Positions 57,153 through 64,000 of a DNA stretch of 64,000 nucleotides are shown piece after piece (position 1 is the stretch's first letter; each line of letters starts with the position of its first letter). The notes under the pieces were generated by a model. It worked only from the letters and a program-made list of their open reading frames with translations. It ran no database searches and was not told the DNA's origin. Location: positions 78,676 through 142,675 of the forward strand of contig NZ_BMXW01000007.1 in assembly GCF_014651955.1 (NCBI RefSeq), in the 5' to 3' direction. This DNA is from Shewanella fodinae. GTDB taxonomy: Bacteria > Pseudomonadota > Gammaproteobacteria > Enterobacterales > Shewanellaceae. Position numbers and translations under genes: made by a program.

Positions 57153-58651
57153 TTTTTATATTTCATGAATTTTTTAATGAAATTGGAATAAATCAGTAAA
57201 ATTCCAACCAATGATAAAGCCATCATCATTGCTATTGCTAGCGCTTTCTCAACTCGGATATCTGATTTATAAATATGAGTCCATGAAATGGCTTCAAACG
57301 AAATACAATTAATCAAAATAATAGGCAGCAACAGACATGTAAAAAAATATCTTACTCGATAAAGATATTTTTTTATTAACCAAATAGAGTAAATAGTAAA
57401 AAACAGTGCATTTTGAAAAAGCCAAAACCATGCAGCGCCCTCTTCCTTAAATAAATAAGCAATTCCAGCTGAACAAGGTATAGCAAATGCGCCGAATGTT
57501 ACATACCGTTGACTATACTGTTTTATTTCATTCTTTGAATAGCTAATAAGGAATGCGAAATTGGTAAGTCCAGCAAAAAAATTTCCAGCAGCCAACAATG
57601 CTAAATAGTTATGGGCCGAGGTGGATGCTTCTAATTCTCCTGTCCAAACATACAATAACTGCTGTCCAGAAAGCCAAAATAGCATAGTTATAGATAAAAA
57701 GATGACTACATAGGAATAAAAGGCTAACGTTAACAGACGAGAGAAATCCGATTCTGAATTTTGTTGAACTAGTTTAGTAAGTCTAGGCATCAAAAGTTGG
57801 TTGAGAGGCACGCCAAGCGTCAGCATCGCACCAGAGGCTGTTACGGCCAACGTATAAATACCGAAATCGGCTAAACTAATTGTTGACGATAATGTTAGTT
57901 TATCAATCTGACTTAGAAGTACCCAAGTCAGCGACAACAGCCATAATACGCTGGAAAAGCGCACCAACTCTCTAAGTGATAGTTCTGAGGTTACTTTTGA
58001 GCTTGGTTCTAGTTTGGTATGTATTATGACTTTGTTCAAATATCTCACAGAACAGCTAAACAACAGAGCTAGCTCGAGCAACATAACGCCAAGTTGAAAT
58101 TCAAAATACAGACTGACATCGTTTTCGATATAACTCAGTAGCAGTACTGCACCTGGATATCGCAACGTTGCCACGAGTAGGTTAATTGAGCTTATAGCTC
58201 TATGCTTCTCAAACCCGATGATAACGCTTCGACCCAATAATCCGACATATTTAACACAGATTATCACTATCATAAGCAATACACAGTAGTTAACGGTCGT
58301 TGTAGCTAGGTTAGATTTGAACCACCCAGAGAACAGCGCATTATGATACATCAGCAACGAAATTGTGATAATCAAAAAACATATGCTGGTTAATAACAGT
58401 TGCAGGTGTTTAAGATTTCGTCTGAACTGACTAAAACAGCATTGATTTTGCGAGCTGATGGCGGCCTGTCGAGACAAGCTACCACTTATGCCACCGTCAA
58501 GAATTTGTAATACCGTTTGAATAACTAAAAAGAAGCCAATCAGTCCAAAACCATCAGCCCCCACTAAACTCAATAGAAAGGGTGTAAAAAGAATAGTGAT
58601 CACCACTGAATAAATTTGTACACCGTAAACGGAGAGCAGATTTTTAATCAT
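57149..58651 (-). CDS. wzx: Lipid-linked oligosaccharide flippase Wzx
   Basis: 500 residues, about 12-14 membrane helices, starting with SVYGVQIYSVVITILFTPFLL (SVYGVQ..S at about 7-16) and GGISGSLSRQAA (about 53-64), as in polysaccharide flippases of the MATE/PST superfamily. It moves undecaprenyl-linked repeat units to the periplasm. It lies 5 nt after the WecE-like gene. Confidence 0.92.
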   Translation of the reverse strand: MIKNLLSVYGVQIYSVVITILFTPFLLSLVGADGFGLIGFFLVIQTVLQILDGGISGSLSRQAAISSQNQCCFSQFRRNLKHLQLLLTSICFLIITISLLMYHNALFSGWFKSNLATTTVNYCVLLMIVIICVKYVGLLGRSVIIGFEKHRAISSINLLVATLRYPGAVLLLSYIENDVSLYFEFQLGVMLLELALLFSCSVRYLNKVIIHTKLEPSSKVTSELSLRELVRFSSVLWLLSLTWVLLSQIDKLTLSSTISLADFGIYTLAVTASGAMLTLGVPLNQLLMPRLTKLVQQNSESDFSRLLTLAFYSYVVIFLSITMLFWLSGQQLLYVWTGELEASTSAHNYLALLAAGNFFAGLTNFAFLISYSKNEIKQYSQRYVTFGAFAIPCSAGIAYLFKEEGAAWFWLFQNALFFTIYSIWLIKKYLYRVRYFFTCLLLPIILINCISFEAISWTHIYKSDIRVEKALAIAMMMALSLVGILLIYSNFIKKFMKYKK

Positions 58652-58656
58652 TATAA

Positions 58657-59793
58657 CTATTTAGCATCAAAAAAATTAACAATACTTTTGATGATATGGT
58701 CCGACTCGGCACTAGATAAACCATAAAAAAGTGGTAACCTCACCAACCGCTCACTCTCTTTGGTAGTATGTACATCTTTACCGCAAAATTCACCGTAGGT
58801 TAAACCCGCACTAGATGAGTGCAGTGGGATGTAATGGAACACAGCCATAACTCCCTGCTCAGCAAGATATGAAATAAACGCCTGTCTTTCATCGAGATCC
58901 TTAACCTTAATGTAGAACATATGGCCGTTATGAGAACACCCCACAGGAATCTCTGGTAGTTCGATCGTCCCCCTGGACGCTAGATCAGCTAAACCCTGAT
59001 TGTATCTTTCCCACGATGACAATCTATCAGCCAGAATAATATCAGAAAACTCTAATTGTCCCCAGAGATAGGCGGCTTGAAGGTCACAAGGCAAATAGCT
59101 GCTTCCAAGATCTACCCATGAGTATTTATCCACAGCGCCTCGGAAAAACTTACTTCTGTTGGTTCCTTTCTCACGGATAATTTCTGCGCGCTCAATAAAA
59201 CTATCATCATTGATTATTAGCAGACCACCTTCTCCTCCACTGGTGTAATTCTTGGTTTCATGGAAGCTAAGTGCAGCAAGATGGCCAAAAGTTCCGAGTG
59301 GCTTCCCTTCAAAACTCGACATCATGGCTTGGGCAGCATCTTCAATCACAAACAAGTTATGCCTATTAGCGATATCCATAATCTTATGCATATCGCAACA
59401 CATTCCTGCATAGTGAACCGGTACGATGGCTTTCGTTTTTTGAGTGATCGCTTTTTCAACCAATTCTTCATCAATGTTCATAGAGCCGGGAATTACATCA
59501 ACAAAGACGATTTTGGCACCACGAAGCACAAATGCGTTAGCTGTACTTACAAAGGTGAAAGACGGCATTATTATCTCATCACCAGGTTGTACGTCTATGA
59601 GAATCGCTGCCATTTCCAATGCTTGAGTACAGTTTGGCGTTAACAGAGCTTTGGCGCAATTCAGTTTTCTTTCAAACCAAGTGTGGCACTTTTTAGAGTA
59701 AAATCCATCACCCGAAAATTTTTGGCTAGACATAGCATCCAGCACGTATTTCTCTTCGTTCTTAGTAAAAGGAGGTTTATTAAATGGAATCAT
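58657..59793 (-). CDS. dTDP-4-keto-6-deoxyhexose transaminase, WecE/RffA-like
   Basis: 378 residues; PLP-dependent sugar aminotransferase (DegT family). It starts MIPFNKPPFTKNEEKYV as WecE does; TPNCTQALEMAA (about 51-62), VIEDAAQAM (Asp about 154), and the PLP lysine in SFHETKNYTSGGEGG (Lys about 182) are intact. WecE makes dTDP-Fuc4N from the RmlB product; VioA-type relatives make dTDP-Qui4N, so the stereochemistry is open. It overlaps the acetyltransferase upstream by 4 nt. Confidence 0.9.
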   Translation of the reverse strand: MIPFNKPPFTKNEEKYVLDAMSSQKFSGDGFYSKKCHTWFERKLNCAKALLTPNCTQALEMAAILIDVQPGDEIIMPSFTFVSTANAFVLRGAKIVFVDVIPGSMNIDEELVEKAITQKTKAIVPVHYAGMCCDMHKIMDIANRHNLFVIEDAAQAMMSSFEGKPLGTFGHLAALSFHETKNYTSGGEGGLLIINDDSFIERAEIIREKGTNRSKFFRGAVDKYSWVDLGSSYLPCDLQAAYLWGQLEFSDIILADRLSSWERYNQGLADLASRGTIELPEIPVGCSHNGHMFYIKVKDLDERQAFISYLAEQGVMAVFHYIPLHSSSAGLTYGEFCGKDVHTTKESERLVRLPLFYGLSSAESDHIIKSIVNFFDAK

Positions 59794-60350
59794 TTGGGTA
59801 GTCTCAAAAATTGCTGCTCTAGCTCTAATAAGTTCTTTTGACGCTCTTTAACTCTTCTCGCGGGAGTACCGAGGTATATTCCCCAAGGGGCTGTGCTCTT
59901 GTTTACCAGAGTCATAGCTCCCACTGAACATCCCTCAGCCAATTCTACTCCAGGCATAATTACACTATTAGTACCCACAATACAGTGTCTGTGAATTGTT
60001 ACACTCGCGAAAATTTCATTCTTAAATTGTTTGGGAACTAATGAATTAACCATAGTAGCCCCAGAATAGTCATCTGACTGTGAGAAGACCTTGACACCAT
60101 ATGCCAATGTTGCAAAGTCGTGCAGTGTTACTCCTGGCTTACCTCCGGCAATCAGACACATAGGAGTAACATGTACATATTTTCCAATAGTGACGCTGCC
60201 GGAGATAATACAAAAATCGTCAATTCTTGAATTATCATCAAGAGAAATTTGGTCGGTATTATAAATACACGCCATCTTACTTATTTTGACGTTTTTTCCT
60301 ACATACTTTAAGCCAAGCCCTAACACTTCTTCCTCGGAGTAATAAGCCAT
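59790..60350 (-). CDS. Left-handed beta-helix acyltransferase
   Basis: 186 residues. Hexapeptide repeats run from about 28 to 160 (DDNSRIDDFCIISGSVTIGKYVHVTPMC region, SVTIHRHCIVGTNSVIMPGVELAEGCSVGAMTLV region), ending in GIYLGTPARRVKER, the usual acetyl-CoA-binding end. Its overlap with the transaminase gene suggests that it N-acetylates the 4-amino sugar, in place of the GNAT-type WecD of the ECA pathway. O-acetylation of the glycan is the alternative. Confidence 0.85.
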   Translation of the reverse strand: MAYYSEEEVLGLGLKYVGKNVKISKMACIYNTDQISLDDNSRIDDFCIISGSVTIGKYVHVTPMCLIAGGKPGVTLHDFATLAYGVKVFSQSDDYSGATMVNSLVPKQFKNEIFASVTIHRHCIVGTNSVIMPGVELAEGCSVGAMTLVNKSTAPWGIYLGTPARRVKERQKNLLELEQQFLRLPK

Positions 60351-60365
60351 ATGAATTCCATGATA

Positions 60366-61604
60366 TTAGTTATTTTTAACTAGACCTTGAAAGTCGTAAA
60401 TATACTTATCTTTAAAACGCTCAATATCTTTAAGGAACTCTTTATGCCCTACAGCCAAGAATCCCACATCGAAGTCATTATCAATATGCTGCTTTATATC
60501 GATCCCATATTCAGACTTAACTTCATTAAGCGATGCCCAAGGGTCATAGATAGTTACTCCAAACCCTAAATCCACTAAAGAATTATACAGATCAAAAACC
60601 TTTGTATTTCTAATATCCGGACAGTCAGCTTTAAAAGTGAACCCAAATATAGCAACACGACACTCTAAAGGATTTATCTTGCGTTTAATGAGACTAGTCA
60701 AAAAATCCTTGGCTAAATAATCACTCATACCGTCGTTGATTTCACGGGCATGACGGATCAAATCCGGGATATAACCTACAGACTGAGATTTGTGAAGTAG
60801 ATAATATGGATCAACGCCAATGCAATGTCCACCAACTAACCCTGGGCTTAATTTCATAAAGTTCCATTTTGTACTGGCCGCTTCGATAACCTCACGTGTA
60901 TTAATATTTAAGCGATTAAAAATATGATGCAATTCATTTATTAAAGCAATGTTGACATCACGCTGAGTATTTTCAATAACTTTAGATGCTTCAGCAACTT
61001 TTATGGAAGAAGCTTTATGTGTCCCTGCTGTAATAATAGTGTTATACAATTTATCAACAAAGTCAGCCACTTCCGGTGTTGAACCACTAGTTACTTTCAG
61101 AATATTAGTAACGCGATGAACCTTATCGCCTGGATTAATTCTTTCAGGGGAATAGCCTGCAAAAAAATCTTTATTAAATTTTAACCCAGATTCTTTTTCG
61201 ACTACGGGAATACACTCCTCCTCTGTAGCACCTGGATACACAGTAGATTCATAGATAACAATATCCCCAAGGGAAACAACTTTCCCTAACAGTTCTGAAG
61301 CTTTAATCAAAGGAGTTAAATCGGGCTTTTTATGTTGGTCAACCGGTGTAGGTACTGTTACAATAAAAATATTACACTCTCTAAGAACATCAAGAGATGT
61401 AGTGTAAACTAGATGAATTGCTTCTTTTAATTCACTCTCAGAACATTCTAAGGTATTATCGATTCCCTTACTCAGCTCATCGATACGTTTTTGGTTAATA
61501 TCAAAGCCAATGGTACGGCGTTGCTTACCAAACTCAACTGCTAATGGTAACCCCACGTATCCTAAACCAATAATTCCCACTTTTGCATTTTCAAGAATAA
61601 ACAT
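60366..61604 (-). CDS. UDP-N-acetylhexosamine 6-dehydrogenase, TviB/WbpO-like
   Basis: 412 residues. NAD loop GIIGLGYVGLPLAVEFG (about 9-25), ESTVYPGATEE (about 118-128), SPERINPGD (about 151-159), KVIENTQRDVNIALINE, and the catalytic Cys in GGHCIGVDPYYL (about 259-270) define the WecC/TviB group that oxidises UDP-GlcNAc or UDP-GalNAc to the uronic acid. It differs from the UDP-glucose enzyme at 28601-29764. Closest in wording to TviB (Vi antigen). It provides an acidic amino sugar for the repeat unit. Confidence 0.9.
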   Translation of the reverse strand: MFILENAKVGIIGLGYVGLPLAVEFGKQRRTIGFDINQKRIDELSKGIDNTLECSESELKEAIHLVYTTSLDVLRECNIFIVTVPTPVDQHKKPDLTPLIKASELLGKVVSLGDIVIYESTVYPGATEEECIPVVEKESGLKFNKDFFAGYSPERINPGDKVHRVTNILKVTSGSTPEVADFVDKLYNTIITAGTHKASSIKVAEASKVIENTQRDVNIALINELHHIFNRLNINTREVIEAASTKWNFMKLSPGLVGGHCIGVDPYYLLHKSQSVGYIPDLIRHAREINDGMSDYLAKDFLTSLIKRKINPLECRVAIFGFTFKADCPDIRNTKVFDLYNSLVDLGFGVTIYDPWASLNEVKSEYGIDIKQHIDNDFDVGFLAVGHKEFLKDIERFKDKYIYDFQGLVKNN

Positions 61605-61773
61605 CGTATTAAACTACCTTCAAATAATAAAATTTCCACTTTCTCATCTAAAATTTTTAGTTACTTCAAACAGATTTTTGCCATTTTGAGACGCAGAAAA
61701 ATCACTAACTTACTGTAATTAATTGCTAAGAAGGCCCTTCCACAATAGGTCTCTTTTTCTCTTAATTTATTAA

Positions 61774-62814
61774 TTAGCCTGGTTTTCTAAACCAACTCAA
61801 GACTTGCCAGATGTGTGTCAATATCCATGAATAAGACAGGAACATGGCCATAAAACACGTGAACATAATCCACTCGGGGACAGTGTATATTTCTGATAGG
61901 CAGCCGATAATCGCTAAACTTGAGCCCATGAGAGAAATAATTGCAAGTGTTTGTCGGCGATTAAAACCTGCACGTTCGAAGATATGGTGTAAATGATTGC
62001 GATCGGGCTGAAATGGCGACACACCTTTACGGATACGGCGATACATTATAGATGTCATATCCATCAGCGGAATAGCAATTAAATATAAAGCGGTAACGGG
62101 CCTGAAGGCTTTAACACTGCTGTCAGTCCCTATCACCAGCAACCACACGACGGTTAAACCGATGAGCATACTGCCCGCATCGCCCATAAATATTTTGCCA
62201 AAGTTCTTTGGCCAGCTTAGATTAAACATTAGATAGGCCATAATAGATGCAATAAATAGAACCGGCAGTAAGTACCAATCGTTATTCACTCGGCTTAGTA
62301 AAAATGCCAAAGCAGCAAAGGTAATTAAACTTAGCATTCCAGCCAATCCATCAATACCATCCACCATATTAAAAGCATTGATGGCGCCTATTACCGCAAC
62401 AATGGTGATTATCGTACCCACAGCGCCCAGATACACTTCAAAACCAAGAATAAATCCCAAACTATGTAGGTAGTAACCCGCACCAAAAATCATCATGGAT
62501 GCCACAATGACTTGCGATGCTAACCTCAATCTGACCGATAAATCGTACTTATCATCAAGCACGCCCAAGAACAGTAGCATTGCCGCAGATACAAAATAAA
62601 TATTAAGCGTTTGACTATCTTTGATAAAAAACATCGACGCCATCAATACGCCGATATAAATACAAATTCCCCCCACCAATGGGATAGCCCCATTGTGTAG
62701 TTTTCGCTCATTGGGTAGATCCACCAAACCCGCTTTTACCGCGATAGGCCGAATAATCTTCACCGCGAAAAAAGAGATCAAAAAGCTTGATATCAAGGGA
62801 ATTACATAGTCCAT
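61774..62814 (-). CDS. wecA: Undecaprenyl-phosphate GlcNAc-1-phosphate transferase WecA
   Basis: Initiating enzyme that puts GlcNAc-1-P on undecaprenyl phosphate. 346 residues with 10-11 membrane helices. LVDLPNERKLHNGAIPLVGG (shown in part: PNERKLHNG.IPLVGG at about 35-49), catalytic Asp-containing NMVDGIDGLAG (about 148-158), MGDAGSMLIG (about 214-223) and the cytoplasmic His loop RNHLHHIFERAG (about 271-282) are the family marks. Lies second in the operon after wzz. Confidence 0.94.
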   Translation of the reverse strand: MDYVIPLISSFLISFFAVKIIRPIAVKAGLVDLPNERKLHNGAIPLVGGICIYIGVLMASMFFIKDSQTLNIYFVSAAMLLFLGVLDDKYDLSVRLRLASQVIVASMMIFGAGYYLHSLGFILGFEVYLGAVGTIITIVAVIGAINAFNMVDGIDGLAGMLSLITFAALAFLLSRVNNDWYLLPVLFIASIMAYLMFNLSWPKNFGKIFMGDAGSMLIGLTVVWLLVIGTDSSVKAFRPVTALYLIAIPLMDMTSIMYRRIRKGVSPFQPDRNHLHHIFERAGFNRRQTLAIISLMGSSLAIIGCLSEIYTVPEWIMFTCFMAMFLSYSWILTHIWQVLSWFRKPG

Positions 62815-62858
62815 TTCAATGTCCTTTTTGAATACTTCATGACTTTATAACTGAAATC

Positions 62859-63830
62859 TCAGTTTCCTTTTTTAACAAAATATCTTACTAATACGATAAA
62901 GACTGCCAGCATGCCTCCCAGTAGGGTTCCCAGCACACAAATCAACGCTCTCTTTGGTTTAAATTTATCTTCCGGTACCAACGCCGGATCAATTGTTTTA
63001 AAAATATACTCGTCACGCACTTCAGCAAACATAATGGTTTTAGCTTGTTCTTCCACTAGCTTATAAAGCACAGATTTGATGTCAGCTACATTGGTTTGTT
63101 CTATCTGTTTTTCCAAATATTCAGTACTACGCTTTGCTTCGGTAACATCTCGCTGTTTCATTACCTGATTGATATCGGTCACCAACCAGTCGACCCATTG
63201 TTTAGCAATATAAGGCGACTTATGTTCAATAGAGACTTTGACGAACCCTGTTTCTTTATCTTTGGTCACCGAAAAAATTTTCGAAAACCTTTTATATGCC
63301 TCTTGCATTGACGGTTTAATTTGCTTTGGTGGTTTTACTTTGCGCACCCACTTTTTGCTGGCCTCGTCATACACCTTAGGGTTATAAGAAATTTTATTTG
63401 TTTTGAAATCCCATTTATCCACTGCCATCAAGTCTGGCAGGATTTGGTGTTTTTCAATAAAGTCAGAGGTGAACTTGCGTGACTCCATAACTTCTATTGC
63501 GAGTTCAGTTTTATCTGTACCACCGCGTTTTCCCAAATTAATGCCAGCCAAACTTGCTAGACCACCAAACTGGTTTGCCAAAGCAGCCAAACCGCCGCTT
63601 CCTTGAGCTTCATCTGCCGGAGCGAGTAATACTTCTGACTTATAGATATTTGGCATCCACAATGCCAAAGCAACCGCTCCTATAGCAAACAATAGTGTGA
63701 TAGCGATAATGAGCTTCTTCCCGGCCCAAATGACGCTAAAGAGCTCTCTCAAGTCAATTTCGTCATTTGCTGCGAAATGCTGCTGTTGGACAAATTCAGC
63801 GTCCTGCGGATTAGAAATAGTATTTGACAT
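62859..63830 (-). CDS. wzz: O-antigen chain length determinant Wzz
   Basis: 323 residues. N-terminal helix LIIAITLLFAIGAVALALW (about 40-58) and C-terminal helix LGTLLGGMLAVFIVLVRYFV (about 299-318) bracket a periplasmic helical domain; DEIDLRELFSVIWAGKK precedes the first helix as in Wzz proteins, and the PKRALICVLGTLLGG Pro/Gly-rich second segment is typical. A Gly/Ala-rich LAALANQFGGLASLAGINLG stretch follows the first strand. It appears to be the first gene of the leftward operon. Confidence 0.92.
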   Translation of the reverse strand: MSNTISNPQDAEFVQQQHFAANDEIDLRELFSVIWAGKKLIIAITLLFAIGAVALALWMPNIYKSEVLLAPADEAQGSGGLAALANQFGGLASLAGINLGKRGGTDKTELAIEVMESRKFTSDFIEKHQILPDLMAVDKWDFKTNKISYNPKVYDEASKKWVRKVKPPKQIKPSMQEAYKRFSKIFSVTKDKETGFVKVSIEHKSPYIAKQWVDWLVTDINQVMKQRDVTEAKRSTEYLEKQIEQTNVADIKSVLYKLVEEQAKTIMFAEVRDEYIFKTIDPALVPEDKFKPKRALICVLGTLLGGMLAVFIVLVRYFVKKGN

Positions 63831-64000
63831 AGAAATTCAGTGTTAAACCGTAGCTACGAGTTATAGGTAAAAAGCTAAGCGATAGCGCATCAGCTATTTT
63901 GTATGAATTGACACATAAGCACCAAACTGATGCGTAAACAGACGACACACACTTTAAAATGAATAACTGATTGCTTAATGCCGCATGCTAATTGCTATGC
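63831..64000. promoter_or_regulatory. Upstream region of the polysaccharide operon
   Basis: 170 bp to the window edge. It should hold the leader, and possibly the promoter, of the wzz-led operon. On the minus strand CTCGTAGCTACGG at about 63847-63859 shares only GTAG and a later C with the ops element, too little to call RfaH control. Confidence 0.3.

Noticed and set aside
63831..64000. JUMPstart/ops element upstream of wzz
   Set aside because: Only a few bases (GTAG, later C) match the ops consensus; not enough to call RfaH control.

Overview
The window is chromosomal DNA of a marine-type gammaproteobacterium, almost certainly a Shewanella. The evidence is the gene set and order: a ten-haem OmcA/MtrC-family outer-membrane cytochrome beside a LysR regulator, a bactofilin, napF, galE, galU and tyrR; a DctPQM TRAP transporter with DctB/DctD; gltX beside tRNA-Ala/tRNA-Glu genes; and close E. 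coli/Vibrio-like versions of TyrR, Mak, YcdX, Ugd and CysC/N/D.

Layout. 1-1825: tRNA-Glu (cut by the window edge), tRNA-Glu, tRNA-Ala and gltX on the minus strand. 2098-8576: a sigma54-type dicarboxylate uptake locus (dctP-dctQ-dctM-dctB-dctD) with a good -24/-12 site. 8560-10840: a divergent YnfM-like exporter and LysR pair. 10885-13465: a kexin-like lipoprotein protease followed by a small protein resembling the external chaperone of Aeromonas ASP protease. 13880-18700: tyrR, galU-galE-napF and a bactofilin. 18902-23627: a LysR regulator, the decahaem cytochrome lipoprotein and a lipoprotein gene broken by an in-frame stop. 23837-31451: minus-strand housekeeping genes (DUF2982-like, elyC, mak, ycdX, UDP-glucuronate epimerase, ugd, DHH phosphoesterase, cysC). 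30810-36058: the sulfate-activation operon cysD-(four-helix-bundle gene)-cysN-SLC13-cysC.

The most interesting part is 36431-46547: a lasso-peptide gene cluster in two divergent arms. The left arm (minus strand) encodes the leader-binding protein B1, the leader peptidase B2, an ABC exporter and a nucleotidyltransferase. The right arm (plus strand) encodes the asparagine-synthetase-like cyclase C, two small precursor genes (55 and 53 codons), an HprK-like kinase, a PAPS-type sulfotransferase and a sugar-transfer-type ATP-grasp protein. Both precursors carry a YxxPxL recognition motif exactly 15 residues before a core starting GKA, an acidic residue at core position 8 or 9 for ring closure, and a C-terminal serine suited to the kinase. 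The tailoring set (kinase, nucleotidyltransferase, sulfotransferase, ATP-grasp) predicts a heavily decorated lasso peptide, and the cluster lies directly beside the PAPS-synthesis genes. Each precursor is followed by a diverged 53-bp repeat and by degraded minus-strand fragments resembling a reverse transcriptase. Decayed insertion-sequence fragments (46548-47344) separate the cluster from the next locus.

47345-63830 is an O-antigen/surface polysaccharide operon read leftwards from wzz: wzz, wecA, tviB-like dehydrogenase, acetyltransferase, wecE-like transaminase, wzx, a glycosyltransferase-like gene, wzy, two glycosyltransferases, rmlB-A-D-C and a DUF1972 glycosyltransferase. It predicts a WecA-started, Wzy-dependent glycan containing rhamnose, a 4-amino-4,6-dideoxyhexose and a hexosaminuronic acid. 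All functional names rest on reading the translated sequences and recalled family features; no database search was run.
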